Below, in pieces: positions 44,181 to 57,499 of a stretch of DNA of 64,000 nucleotides. Position numbers and translations under genes: made by a program. Under the pieces are notes generated by a model. The model searched no databases. It was not told where the DNA came from and saw only the letters and a program-made list of their open reading frames with translations. Source of the DNA: Cyathus striatus (Eukaryota; Basidiomycota; Agaricomycetes; Agaricales; Nidulariaceae); assembly GCA_025738555.1 (NCBI GenBank), contig JAOVFP010000012.1, positions 4,154,001 through 4,218,000 of the forward strand, written 5' to 3'. The number at the start of each line of letters is the position of its first letter. Position 1 is the stretch's first letter.

Positions 44181-44496
44181 TGTCAAAAGTAACAAGAGTA
44201 AAGAGGGTGTTTGAGAGCAAAGAGGATGATAAGAGAGCAATGACTCAGACACAAACACAGACACAGACACAAGATGGGGAGGAAACTTGTTAACAACTAC
44301 CAAGTTACAGAGTATTTATATACTGAAGGTGTCTACCAAAGTCCAACCAAGGTCCAGGTAACTAAGGTAGCAGACAGCTGTCAATCTGTCAATCACATAT
44401 CTGTCAATCAAGTATCTGTCAATCACAGAACTGTCAAGTATAACAGGTGACAAGTGACAGCTGTCAAAGAAGCTGTGCAACTCAGAACATCTAACA
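44181..44496 (-). mobile_element. Solo LTR inside the MITE-like element
   Basis: The minus strand runs from TGTTAGATGTTCTGAG to TTACTTTTGACA, with the CTGTCA repeat block. The flanks (CCACC and CTTCT) do not form a duplication, suggesting later rearrangement. Confidence 0.75.
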
Positions 44497-44735
44497 CTTC
44501 TGCCCTTGGCCCATTGGCATGAGAAGAGAATGAATGGGGGAGAGAAGGACAGGGGGAAGGAGGACATGTGGTGAAGAGGAGGGGGACATATGTGTCACTT
44601 GTGAGACATGGACAAGGACAAGGAGGGGGGGGATGAGGATGAGGGGATGAGTGCTCATCCTTGTCACTTGTGAGATGAGGACGAGGATGAGGAGGGGGGA
44701 CAAGCACTCATTCTCATTAATTGCAAGACAATAAA
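44497..44735. repeat. Fragment of element B-type minisatellite
   Basis: CTTGGCCCATTGGCATGAG at its start matches, inverted, the sequence at 31515-31545 at the end of the element B minisatellite. GTCACTTGTGAGATGAGG-type units follow. This is a displaced piece of an element B relative. Confidence 0.6.
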
Positions 44736-44910
44736 TAGGTTTTTTTTTTTTTGAGTATTTGGCCTCTAAACTCATAGGTAAGAGGCACATATATTATGAG
44801 ATTGTAGATGAAAGGTTGAAAAGAACTATATTATAAAAGAAAAAAAATGAAAGGTGCAGTTGAAAGCAATTACATGCAAGTATAATGAATCTGTGCTACT
44901 TAATTATTCT

Positions 44911-45320
44911 TCAAACCAGTTTATAGCTAATAGGTGAAATCAAAGCCATATACTGAAGGACATACATTATAAATGAGAATGATATTAAATCAACAATTAA
45001 CCCATTCTCAGGTTTCAAGAATTTCTCATCCCAAGATGTTTTTAGAAGTTCATCTTTATATTCCAGTACAGTTCTACCTTTCAGAATATCTTCAATTGTG
45101 TTAAATTTTGTAGCAATACTAAACCATCTTGAGGTGTCATTATAAAGGTAAACAGAGTACCTCTTTCCAGATGGTGCAAAAATACAATATCCAATATTCA
45201 AATTGACAGAGTCACTAAGAAGTGAAATTTGGTTTTTTCTACAAATAGTCTTATGGATTAGCCTATTGTCCTTTTGGCATGTTCTAAAAAATATTATTAA
45301 ATGGAATTGATGTAGACAGA
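44911..45320 (-). pseudogene. Unknown coding sequence U1, least disrupted copy
   Basis: Reads without interruption NLNIGYCIFAPSGKRYSVY, YNDTSRWFSIATKFNTIED, ILKGRTVLEYKDELLKTSW and FLKPENGLIVDLISFSF to a stop at 44911. Compared with the left-arm copy many codons differ, while the protein similarity stays high. Upstream similarity extends to about 45720. No function is assignable. Confidence 0.4.
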
Positions 45321-46963
45321 AATATGCTAACTATGAGCAATAGTACACTTTCATTGAACTCTTTTTATGCACCACTGGCAATGCATGAGAGACACTTCTA
45401 AGAATTCAAGTTTAACACTGCAGTTACAGACACTATGTGCTACTCCAGTAATTTCATCTTTGCACTATTGTGTAGATTTATTCTGACATAACATTTCAAT
45501 ACCTTGATGAAATTTAATATAATTATAATCATGCCTACTCACAGATACAAATGTCCTGCTGCAGGTGTATCATTTCCCACATTACTGCTCTCATACTGCC
45601 ACTGTTTTTTTTCATATTCTTTCTTCATCTTATTGACTCACTTTGGGTGTGGATATAATATTCTCCTCTCTGGTATCAATTTTGATAAGTCATTCACCTT
45701 ATAAAACTTCGGAAGATTAATGAATAATGATTCTTTCTTTTTTCCAGGGCTTCAATCATTACTTGATTTTTGGAAAGTTGATTGATGACCTTACTAAACC
45801 CTCAAATATATGCTTTCTTCTCTCTGAACTCAAATATAACTTCTAGCTAAGTTCAAATAAGTTTACATTGATATAATTGACAATTTTGTATTAAAGACAG
45901 AGAACAAATGTGTCTTAGCCAAGTCTATCATTGATAATGTGTCTGTTCATAACTTTATCATAGGTTTGCCTTTCTAAAAATACATTCCAGCCTTCAGGGC
46001 CTATGTTTTTATCTGGAAAATTGAAAATAAGAGATCTGTTATGGCTAGAAGCTATTATTGTTGAAGAGATTTTGAAAATGGTAAAGATAAGGGAATGAGA
46101 GAGAAGGCTTGTGACCAATATTTGTAATCTAACCCTAACTCTAAGATTTATAGCTGAAATAGTAATTACTTTAATACTGATGATATATATAAAAATTACT
46201 GTAAAAGAATACACTACAATAATAAGAGGCATGTGATACAGTCCATGACAGGCAAAACCCACTAATTTTCTAAGTGAACTTAAGTGATTTTTTCAGTAAT
46301 AACAAATAAGTTTTAAACTCCAAAAACCAGGTCTCCTAGCTAATAAAATCAAAGTGGAATGTCTGCACTGCATGCACACTCTTATGTACATCCTTCCACA
46401 ATAGTCATTAGAAATAACTTATTTTACATTACCAATACCCCATGTAATATACACCTACAACCAGATACAACCTGAAGTGTGTAAGTTAAAGAGTACATAC
46501 TTCACAGTATTGAGCTCAACCACCTATGCACTGGCATGCCCCTGAAATCAAAATGGTTAATATTAGTAGATGTCAACAACAAGATTGCAATTATGAAGTT
46601 GAACAATACGTGCTCTGAAGGCATCTATTCCATTCATTTGCTTCTTTCAATCTTCTCAAAGGTAGCCATTGGGGTTTCAGTGGAAATTGTGATATTGTAC
46701 ATTGTATGAATCAATTATTATCTGTCATCTGAGTGTATTCGAAATATGTAAATTATCAGCAATAATACTTTCAGTTATTTTAAGTATATAACCTTCCATA
46801 GTATAGCATTAAACTTAAGCCTACCTATACAGGGATGTTATATGATTAAAGGCATGTAGGGTGCTAGTAAATGCAGAGGAGTAAAAAGAGATACAGATTC
46901 AAAAATTCTGCCTTCCAGAATGCTTGTAACAGGTTTGCTTTATATTGAATCTTGGGATTTTTT

Positions 46964-47260
46964 TGTCAGAAGTAACAAAGAATAGAGAGAGTGATAAAGA
47001 GGCAAGAACTCAAACACAGACACAGACACAGACACAAAATGGGGAGGAAACTTGTTTACAACTATCAAGTTACAGAGTGTTTATATACTGAGTGTGTTTA
47101 CCAAAGTCCAACCAAAGTCCTGTAACTAAGGTAACTGACAGCTGTCAATCTGTCAATCACATATCTGTCAATCAAGTATCTGTTAATCACAGAACTATCA
47201 AGTATGACAGGTGACAAGTGACAGCTGTCAAGGAAGCTGTGCAACCCAGAATATCTAACA
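46964..47260 (-). mobile_element. Solo LTR (right-arm copy of 5852-6148)
   Basis: Exact mirror of the left-arm LTR, with the same A/T-run flanks. Confidence 0.85.
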
Positions 47261-49979
47261 TTTTTTTGATATTCTCATAAAAAATCTAATGGATATAATG
47301 ATAGAAATGGTAAGGTTATACTCAGTAATGCTCTTCACATTGCTAGTATGAAATAAAAGAATATAAAGGTGCTGTGCAAGCATAGCAATACAAATCTCAT
47401 TGCTTTTTACAAATGCAGAATATTGAACCTCTTCAAAAGCTATTTTGAGTGTGAGGTCACAGCTGAAAGAGATATTGTAGTAGCTTCTGAATGTAGTGAA
47501 AAGAATGTAGTCATTGTTCAAATTGGCTAGAATAATAAGCAAAGATATTTGCTTCTCCAATTCTGGAGAGTGAGAGATACCTGCATCTGGACTTCCAAAT
47601 TTTGGTAGGAATCTGGTTACTTAACTTTTGGCTTGCTTAACTTTTGGCAGCAGGTCTTGACATAATTCTAGCTATCTCTCAGGTGATCTGTTTTCTACAA
47701 TGTAAACAGTCAGATTGAATGGAAATTGGGATCATTAGAAATAATCTCAGCAATTATAAACACTTCATTTTTATGATCACCGCAGCTAACACTACTCACT
47801 AAAGATAAAAATGAAAGATAAAAATGACTCGAATGCCAGAATCTGTTAAGCAAGCTTTTCTTTTGATGTCTTACTAATATTATTACTTTTAGTTTCAACA
47901 CTATTTCTCAATTAGCAGAAAGTATATAACTTGTACAAGCTATTGTGAAGTGAAAGGTGCAGACATATGTTATTATAATACATATCCTATCACTTACACT
48001 ATTCTTCCAGTACTTTACCCTCCCTTCAATTTCTGAATGGACAAGAAAATGTCTGAAAGTGGACTCTATATAAAAATGGAATTTTTCAGATGGAATCCAC
48101 ATTGAACACAGATTTTCTGAATGAAGTCTGGGTGAGCATAAGAATTTCTGAACAAAATCCACATTGAGTCCATGTTAAAGAACATCTTTTCCAGATGGAA
48201 TCTGGGTGGAATGAGAAATATTCTGACTAATGGAAATGAAATATAACTTTTCCCATAGAGTAAAGCTCCAACTCTATACTATCCCTATACACCTCACCAA
48301 GTATTTATAGGAATAGTGTAATTATTATATAGGGATATAGTGTAAATATATGTAGTAATGAAATATGTCACACACACTTCTGGCTACATTTTCTTCTTCT
48401 TTTGTCTCTATCCTCAAAATAACTCTTTTCTTGGCTAGCTACCTCAGCATGTTACCTCAGCTAGCTCACTTCTGAGCCTTCTACAGTGGAAGTATGTTGC
48501 ATATATATATTTGTAGGTTTTTTTTTTGTCTTGTCCATGGCATAGTGCAACACTCATGGCAACTGTTGCATAGTCCCAGATTATATTCAGTTGGCTTCTG
48601 GTTATTCTGTTGACACCTCTGATAACTTCTTGCTGAGAGGGCACATAGCTATCTTCTCTGTCATCCCTTCTGAAATACAGTTTTACTATAAAATTCCACA
48701 GGTTCCAGCTGTTACAAGATTGGTTTAAACTCTAGTTCAGCTATCACATACCTCTTATTATTGTAGTGTCTTCTCTTGCAATAGTTTTTTATATGTAATT
48801 AGTATTAAAATAATAATTAAAACAAGTTCCCTAGATCCAAGCATATGTTAGTAATACTTTAGACATAACTTAAGAGAAAAATTAAGTGCAATATATACAA
48901 GTTTCATTATTATATCTTAACTATATACATCACTCTATACTATATAAAATACAATATAGGTATAGAGATATGGATAGAGTATAGTATAGTATAGAGTTGG
49001 AGCCTTATTATAAAGTCACATAGTGTTACAGTATCACAATATTATGTATCTCACAGTATTGCAGTCACCACAGTTATATTTCACATAGTATCACAGTTGT
49101 CACAGTTACCATTGCATAGTGTCACAGTATCATACATAATTATGATAATGCAAATATCACATTCATATTTTCATGGTCATCAGGGCCTATAACTCTTACC
49201 TTTGAATCTCAGAGTTATAAGAATCATTGTGTGGTTTGGTTTTGGTTTTTTATATAGACTTTTATGAACAACTGAATCTGATTACAAATATTGGTCACAA
49301 GCCTTCTCTCTCATTCCCTTATCTTTATCATTTTCAAATTCTCTTCAACAATAATGGCTTCTAGCTATAACAGATCTCTTATTGGCAGACTTATAATGAA
49401 GTCTTAAACAGATACATTATCAATGATATGCTTGGCCAAGACACTAAATACATGGAGACTTTAGCCATGGAATTAAGAACTGACTTGTGGTTTGTTCTCT
49501 GTCTTTAATGCAAGATTGTCAATTATATCAATGTAAACTTATTTGAACTTAGCTAGAAGTTATATTTGAGTCCAGAAAGAAGAAAGCATATATTGGAGGG
49601 TTTAGTGAGGTCATTAATCAACTTTCCAGAAATCAAGTAATGATTGAAGTCCTGGAAAAAAATAAGAATCATTATGCATTAATCTTCTGAAGTTTTATAA
49701 GGTGAATGACTTATCAAAATTGACACCAGAGAGAAGGTTATATTCACAACCAAAGTGAGTCAATAAGATAAAGAAAGAACATGAAAAAGACAGTGGAAGT
49801 ATGAAAGCAGTAATGTGGGAGATAATACAACTGCAGCAGAATATTTGTATCTGTGAGTAGGCATGATTATAATTGTATTAAATCTCATCAAGGTGTTGAA
49901 GTATTATGTCAGAATAAATCCATACAATAGTGAAAAGATGAAATTACTGGAGCAGCACATAGTGTCTGTAACTGTAGTG

Positions 49980-50756
49980 TTAAACTTGAATTCTTAGAAG
50001 TGTCTCTCATGCAGTGCCAGAGGTGCATAAAAGAGTTCAATGAAAGTGTACTATTGCTCATAGTTAGCATATTTCTGTCTACACCAATTCCATTTAATAA
50101 TATTTTTAAAACATGCCAAAAGGACAATAGGCTAATCTATAAGACGGTTTGTGGAAAAAAACTTATCCCAAAGACAACAAAGAATATATTAACTCCTCCA
50201 CACTCCATAACACCAGAGCAACTATCTCACCTGTGAAAGTAGTAACTCACTCTCCCATACTGAAGCACCAAATTTCATTTCTTAGTGACTCTGTCAATTT
50301 GAATATTGGATATTTCCTTTTTGCACCATTTGGAAATAGATACTCTGTTTACATTTATAATGAAACCTCAAAATGGTTTTCAATAAGATTTGTTATACTG
50401 CAATAATGAAAAGTAATAAAATCTGCATTGCCCTTCTGATACAGCACCTTATTCACCATGAATTATATATAATTGGAGCAAAGAACATGACAGAATAAGA
50501 TATTATTTCTCAACTTTAATCTGAGTTTCTATTGAATCCAATTGCAAGTATTGCTACAAAATTTAACACAATCAAGGATATTCTGAAAGGTAGAACTGCA
50601 CTGGAATATAAATGTGAACTTCTACAAACATTTCAGGATGAGAGATTCTTGAAACCTAAGAATGGGTTAATTATTGATTTGAGATTATTCTCATTTACAA
50701 TGTATGTCCTTCAGTACATAGCTTTGATTTTACCTATTAGCTGTAGACTGGTTTGA
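49980..50756 (+). pseudogene. Unknown coding sequence U1 (right-arm copy)
   Basis: Mirror of 2353-3130 with the same ~150-bp interruption between KWFSI and ATKFNT. Weaker remnants of the same former gene (KKAYIGGFSEVINQLSRNQ, near 49580) lie upstream on the same strand. Confidence 0.4.
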
Positions 50757-51669
50757 AAAATAATTGAGTAGCACAGATTTATTATAATTGTATGTAATTG
50801 TTCTATTTTTTGGCTGCACCTTTTATTTTTTTCCTTTTATAATATAGTTCTTTTCAATCTTTCATCTACCATCTCATGATATATGTGCCTCTTACCTTTG
50901 AATACAGGGGCTGGATACTCAAAAAAAAAATTCCTGTTTATTATTCTAATTTTCTACCAATATTATCCTCTCACCAACTTATATTTTTTTTCAAAATTTT
51001 ATCTTCAATAATTTCCTCAGTAAGACTTGAGTACCCTTGGTAGAATCATGGTAACCTTGGTTGCACTTTGGTTGAACTTTGGTAGATGACTTCAGTATAT
51101 ATACACTTCTGCCAATGTTGTTGTGAGATTGCCAATTAGAAGAGATAGAAAGAAATGAGAAAATTTTTGAGAATATAATTTCAAAAAAAAATATGAGTTT
51201 GTGAGGGAATAATATTGGTGGGAGAGAAAGAAAGAGATTGAGAAGATTCTTGAGGATAAGATTTTAAAAAAATTTAAGTTGGTAAGAAGATGATATTGAT
51301 AGAAGAGAAAGAAAAAAGTTGAGATATTTTTTGGAAATAATATTTCAAAAAAATATGAGTTGATGAGAGGATGATATTGGTGAGAGAGAAAGAAAGAGGT
51401 TGATAAAATTACTAAAGATAAGATTTTGAAAAAAATATGAGTTGGTGAGAAGATGATATTAGTGGGAGATTAAAATAATAAATAGAAATTTGTTTTTTTT
51501 TCAGTATTTGGTCCCTGAATTCAAAGATAACAGGCATATATATCATGAGATGATAGATGAAAGGTTGAAAAGAACTATATTATAAAAGGAAAAAAATAAA
51601 AGATGCAGTTGAAAGATAGAACAATTACATGCAAGTATAATGAATCTGTGCTACTCAATTATTTTTCAG
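50754..51669. mobile_element. MITE-like element (right-arm copy)
   Basis: Mirror of 1440-2355, including the tandem repeat and LTR-like centre. Confidence 0.55.
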
Positions 51670-51670
51670 A

Positions 51671-51948
51671 GATAAGAGGATGATAAAGAGCAAGGACTCA
51701 AATACAAACACAGACACAGACACAGATAGGGAGGAAACTTATTAACAACTACAAAGTTACAAAGTGTTTATATACTGAGTGTGTCTACCAAAGTTCAACC
51801 AAGGTCCTGTAACTAAGGTAACTGACAGCTGTCAATCTGTCAATTACATATCTGTCAATTAAGTATCTGTCAATCACAGAACTGTCAAGTATAACAGGTG
51901 ACAAGTGACAGCTGTCAAAGAAGCTGTGCAACCCAGAATATCTAACAC
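51671..51948 (-). mobile_element. Solo LTR, truncated (right-arm copy)
   Basis: Mirror of 1161-1438. Confidence 0.7.
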
Positions 51949-52617
51949 AAAATGTGAATATTGCTATTTAACCAACATGCCTCTCTGGCAGTGCAAGAGA
52001 TGTCTGGAGAAAGTTCATTGACAGGTGCATTATTGCTCAGTATTAGATTTATTCTTTATTGATCTCAATTTCCATTCAATCTGACTATTTACATTGTAGA
52101 AAACAGATCACTTGAGAGATAGCTAGAATTATGTCAAGACCTGCTGCCAAAAGTTAAGCAAGCCAAAAGTTAAGTAATCAGATTCCTACCTAAATTTGGA
52201 AGTCCAAATGCAGGTATCTCTCACTCTCCAGAATTGAAGAAGCAAATATCTCTGCTCATTATTCTAGCCAATTTGAACAATGACTATATTCTTTTCACTG
52301 CATTCAGAAGCTACTACAATATCTCTTTCAGCTGTGACTCCACATTCAAAATAGCTTTTCATGCATATGTTAATGCAGAATGTCATCTGAGGTAAGGTCA
52401 TACTCAGTAATGTTCTTCACATTGTTAGTATGAAATAAAAGAATATAAAAGTACTCTGCAAGTATAGCAATACAAATCTCATTGCTTTTCACAATGCAGA
52501 ACATTGAACCTCTTCAAGGGTACAGGTATTTTACATTTTGGAAAAGTTGGACAGAGACCAGTACAAACAAGACAGCTTACAGTTAGACAATCTTGAATAT
52601 TGAACAGAGAATGAGTA

Positions 52618-53129
52618 ATGTTATATCCACCACAGCTCACCTTGAATCCTTTAAATATTTGTCCACAATGTGGTGCAAAAGAGAGACTGGTAACTTGGAG
52701 GCCCATACAAGCAATCATAACAAGTTCTCAGGAAGTTACTAGAGGGGATAGAGAATGGGTTGAACCTGAATGTACCCAAAGATGCAGTCATATATGCATG
52801 TTTGACAACATGCTTCTATGCAACAGCTTGGAGAATTCACAGTGGAGCAAGCAAAGAATAAGTTTGATCTCTACAGATACATTACCCCTGGCAATCTAAT
52901 CCACAATCAAGACCACAATGGGAGCTGTGACACCAACCTAAGGTTTCCCAGAACAAAGGTAGCACCAGATAGGGAACATGTATTCTGGGCACAACAAAAT
53001 GGGCTCTCAGACCCAGATGCAGCAATGAAACATCAGTTGGCAGGTCTCTCAGCTAAAGAAATAAAATCAAATTGGGAGGTCTGCACTACATGCACACTCC
53101 CACTCACATCCTTCCACCATAGCCATTAG
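52618..53129 (+). pseudogene. Unknown Cys-containing protein fragment (right-arm copy)
   Basis: The first part reads NICPQCGAKERLVTWRPIQ and GDREWVEPECTQRCSH. After a frame change near 52815 a second part reads FTVEQAKNKFDLYRYITPG, TKVAPDREHVFWAQQNG and NWEVCTTCTLPLTSFHHSH to a stop. CxxC pairs (CPQC, CTTC) hint at metal binding. The family is not recognised. The last ~30 codons recur as a relic near 46340. Confidence 0.35.
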
Positions 53130-55440
53130 AAATAACTTAGCTTACATTACTAATACCCCATGTAATATACACCTACAGCCAGATACAACCTGAAGTATGT
53201 GAGTCAAAGAGTACATACTTCACAGTATTGAGCTCAACCATCTATGCACTGGCATACCTCTGAAATCAAAATGGCTAGTATTAGTGGATGTCAACAAAAA
53301 AAATTTATTATCTAAAATGTGTTGTTCTTATTTAATGGAGTACTATAACATATATGTTTTCTAGGTTCTGTAGGTGTTTACTTAACTACTCTGAAAAGTG
53401 TGCCATTTTTATTTCTGCTTTTATACCAAGAGAATTCCTTTTTTGGAAATGTTTTACTACCATTTCAAAGATAAGAAGGTATATTATTTTTCACATTTTA
53501 CAGGTTAGGAATATATAGAAATGTTCCAGAGATATTGCAAAATAATGTGTGCTTATTCTTTTTGCACTCTAGTATATGGTACACAGTGCAGTGCAGTTCC
53601 AGCTCATTAAGGAGTGTGAATGCATCTCTTTCATTTCCCTTTCTATCAACTTTCCTCTCTCTGTTCTTCAAATATTGCATCTATACCTAGGCCATATCAA
53701 GCTCATTTTAACATTTCAACATGCTTGCTTGTAGTAAAAAAATTTTATAAGGGTTCTAATTATATTTGTACTTCTACATTTCCACATCTAGTAGTACCAC
53801 ATTGGTATAGCCAACATTAGTTAGATTGAGATGATATTGATATGAAGTACTTGCAATGGGAAAGGAGAAAGAGACAAGAAAGAACTGAAGGAGAAGTGGA
53901 ATGGTAATAAGATACACATGCAATAGCTGAAGAAGTATTTCAATGTGTCATCATGATCTTGCAGATTTCTACAGCTTGCCTAACTTGCATTCAGCAGTAA
54001 GTAAGTGCAGGAATGGTCACTGAATTTTTATTCTTGATCTTAATATTATCCTGTTGAAAGCATATAAATTTATTGCTTATCATGTTAACATGTATAGTGC
54101 AAACATGTTGTCAGACTCTATATATAGAACAGGAATTAATATTCAGTAATAGTTGATCATTCTGTAGATATGGTTCAGTACATGTTTAGTCTTGCATCAG
54201 TACAGACTTTACAGAAGCAACCAGAGACTATAAAGAACAACAATATTTCTCTCTTTCTCTCCCTGCCTTACTTTGTATGGAGGCATCTTCATGGTTTTTG
54301 AAGGAGGAGATAACAAAAAATATGCTCATAGAGAAGAACAGAAGGAATATTATAAGTGTTAATGATATTATCTTCAGAGGTTATGAGTACACCTCACTGA
54401 ACAGGTGCAACACCATTAACATCCTTAGGGTTTAGTCATTAAGTAAGTAATTCCACACTGCCACATCAACTCAAGCCTTTATCCTTCTCTTATTCCACAT
54501 CAATTCTCCTCAAACAACTAAAGTCTTCTCTAATGCAATCCTACACACACCAGTGATGTTATTCTTATTCCCCTTTACAGTTGTTATTATAGCATATCTT
54601 GTGGAGTAGGAAGGAGGCAGCTATAAACTTACAAATGCTCTATATGACAATGTGGCCATTGGAACTAGTGTGTGGGAAGAAATTGATACAAGAGTGAAAA
54701 CACAAGGTGATTGTCTGTTGTTGGGCATCAAGGTGGCAGGCAGGCAGAATACAGATAGAATACAGCTTGAATAGGTGCAATATTGCATATAACACTGTAC
54801 ATATGTGCAAAGGAGCAGAGAATGCACACATCCATCATGTAGGAAGAAACTGTATATTGTTCCCATGCTTATTCCAAGCTATTGAATCTACCAACACCAC
54901 CCAAACATATAATGGTGGCCTTCACCCAAGTGAGTCTGTTCATTTATCAGATGTTTTTCCCACTTCTCCCTACTTAGCTCACACATCTCTGTACCTACAG
55001 AGAGCAAGTGGAGACATCAATATTGAAAGCTCAAGGTGAAGATATAGAAATTGTGAGGGGCATATATCATGCACTATACATGTTGTAGGTGACACTGGGA
55101 TAAAGTGTGTTGGGGACTCTACTGTTCTGAGTATGCTTTTACTCTTCTGAGTGATTAGTTTAAATGAGAGGTTGGTTGTACTTATGGTATCACTAGACAT
55201 GGTGTAGAGTAGACTTTGAATGTCAAAAATGGTGTGTCAAATATGAGCAGAATATATATAAAAAACACATCTGTCACATCTGTATACCCACTAGAGTCTT
55301 TCCTGCCTACCCAGCCTACCAGCTGTTTAATTCTCACATATTGTTCTGTGTAAGAACACAAGATATCCAAGATATGTGGTTCTATGAGAAGAGGTGAGAT
55401 GGTGCTTACCATACAATACACAATGATTACTGTTTCTCTC
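53130..55440. other. AT-rich stretch, dispersed repeat then nothing recognised
   Basis: 53109-53300 is a diverged copy of the dispersed repeat at 46380-46570. The rest contains only short frames without recognisable motifs. Confidence 0.4.
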
Positions 55441-55447
55441 CTCTCTA

Positions 55448-56480
55448 CTAAGACAACCTACCATTGAGCTTGAAAGCAATGATTACATTCTGCAACTTTG
55501 TAAACAGTGAGCTTGATAATAGGCTGTCCAGAGTTTTCCAGTGCTTCTCATTTCTGTAGCCCAGAAAGTCACTAATTATTACAGGTACAACTTCAATAAT
55601 TATTTTTTGAACTTCATTTTCTACTGGCAGAGTAGAAAGAATTCTGCTAATTTTTTGCATGTGTGAATCCCCACATATCAATACTATTATAAAGGTTTGA
55701 ATTTTTTTAAGCAAGACCAAATTAAACTCTGGCCTATTCTCTGTTAGAAGAAAGTCCACCATATAGTAAGATTTTATTTCAGAAACAGAAGTCCATAAGA
55801 AATTTTGCTTGTATGTAAAGAGGTATGTGTTCTTTGAATTATTTCTTGGGCAATCATTATATTATCCACATCATGTGATTCCACTATCAATTTTTTTAGT
55901 TCACATTCCTTAGAGGATAAAATGTTCAATATTGATTGCATTGTGGATATCTCTTGCCAACCTATGGATATTGCTTTAAATCTGCAACACTCACTATCCA
56001 CTCTTCAGTTCTACTAGGTAAATATTTATTATTCCAATCCAAACTAAAATTAACACTGGAGATTTCCACATTCTCAACACCTATAATCTATTTTGCCAAG
56101 ATGGATGGTAGATTCATGTTGCAGAGTGAGAGACTTCTAAGCAAAGGTAACAGGAATATATTGATCAATACATGTCTGGAGTTTGAGTTAAGTGTTTGCC
56201 AGTTACTAGGCAAACTCAAATGAAATAATAGATGGAATATTGTCAGGTTCTGAAGTACACACAACAGATTAGAAAGATTTGGATCAGTTGGAGCTGCAGG
56301 AGTCTCTTAATTTGATATCACCTGTTTCCAAATGAAAGACTTCAAGACTCTTCAAGTCAGACTGAGTGGAATATGCCATGCTGTGATGACTGAACAAAAT
56401 TTCTGCAGGCTAAGGTGCAGGCTCAGAGAGCAGGAATGGCAATGCCTTTTCCAAGCAATGAAACTTTATCAATAATGAGA
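55448..56480 (-). pseudogene. Relic resembling a mushroom F-box/LRR-type protein
   Basis: The minus strand, across several frames, reads leucine-rich segments: LTIFHLLFHLSLPSNW, LLPLLRSLSLCNMNLPSIL, GVENVEISSVNFSLDWNNKY, CELKKLIVESHDVDN and WKTLDSLLSSSLFTKLQNVI. The spacing of LxxLxLxxx motifs and the WxxLDxLLSxxxFxxLxxVxI ending resemble the large F-box/LRR families of Agaricomycetes. Stops and frameshifts show it is non-functional. The assignment rests on pattern alone. Confidence 0.3.
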
Positions 56481-56959
56481 TTTATGACTTCTAAAGGGAT
56501 CCAAAAACTCATATTATGAAAAAAATTGAGGTGGCTATCAATATATGTTGGGGAGATCATACTGGTAAGAGACTAAATATAAGTTATAAGTGATCCTTTC
56601 AACTACATATATGTAAATCAATATGTGTACTAAGTGCATGCCCACTCTGCATATAGAGGAAATGAGAATTGCACTCAAGTCACATGATCTGAATAATCAA
56701 AAAGTTCAATCAGTATAGACCTCACTCACATTATTGAGTTCAACTACCTATGTACTGACATGCTTCAAATTTTAAATGGCTAGTACTAGTGGATGTGAAG
56801 ATAAGATTTCAATTTTCAAGTTGAAGGAACTCTATTAATAATGTACAGTAATTCAACATATTGTGTTATATCATGTACTAATTATACTTTAGTAGAAAAA
56901 CCATGCAGAAAATGTATTTTTTTCTTAGGATTATTTATGATTGAAATATACTTAATCTA

Positions 56960-57197
56960 TATATTACAGATTAATGAACAGCAAGTGGAGGATTATGAGA
57001 ATCATGTATGTACACCTTACTTCTTGGATTACATGTATCTAATTTATACCATAAAAGCTAGCAATATTGAAGATATCAGAGAATTAACTGATCTTGAGCT
57101 ACATCAGCTAGATAAAGAGTGCTTACTAGGTTTTAACATGGTACCTATTGGAATACTAGATTATGTTGGTTATCTACCATGTGATATAGTAATTTAG
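56960..57197 (+). pseudogene. Open stretch of unknown protein
   Basis: Reads INEQQVEDYENHVCTPYFLD, IEDIRELTDLELHQLDKE and GFNMVPIGILDYVGYLPCD to a stop. Frames with similar character continue downstream to about 57500 with interruptions. Not recognised. Confidence 0.2.
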
Positions 57198-57499
57198 AAG
57201 TATAACTTACGAATGCAGACAAAAACAGATGTTGCTGGCTCTTATAATGATGCTCTTAAAAATGACAAAAGAATTCTATGAAGCAATTCAGTTGTTATTG
57301 ATTCTCTATCAATACCAAAAAACTGTCTAGAGATATTGATGACCTGGCCTATCCTGAGGTTGAATTCCTTGAAGTTGACAGTTCATCTTCTGAAGAAACT
57401 CAGGAAATTGAATTGCTCATTAATGGCCTATATTGTCAGAAAGCCATATTTGATCACCATGCCAAGAAGAAATGTGATGAATATATCAAGTGTGGCAAA

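Larger units (their letters stand above)
44013..44915. mobile_element. Second MITE-like element with different contents
   Basis: Its outer ~150-190 bp are the same inverted repeats as 1440-2355 (GAAAAATAATTGAGAAGCAC at one end). The interior instead holds a solo LTR (44181-44496) and a minisatellite fragment (44497-44735). Confidence 0.5.
45890..53108. repeat. Right arm of near-identical long inverted repeat
   Basis: Reverse-complement copy of 1-7222, including the mirrored solo LTRs (46964-47260 and 51671-51948), the mirrored MITE-like element (50754-51669) and all mirrored open frames. Right of 53108 the sequence continues into a dispersed repeat also found at 46380-46570 and 6560-6740. 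Left of 45890 it changes into a separate copy of the 2350-3610 module. Confidence 0.95.
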
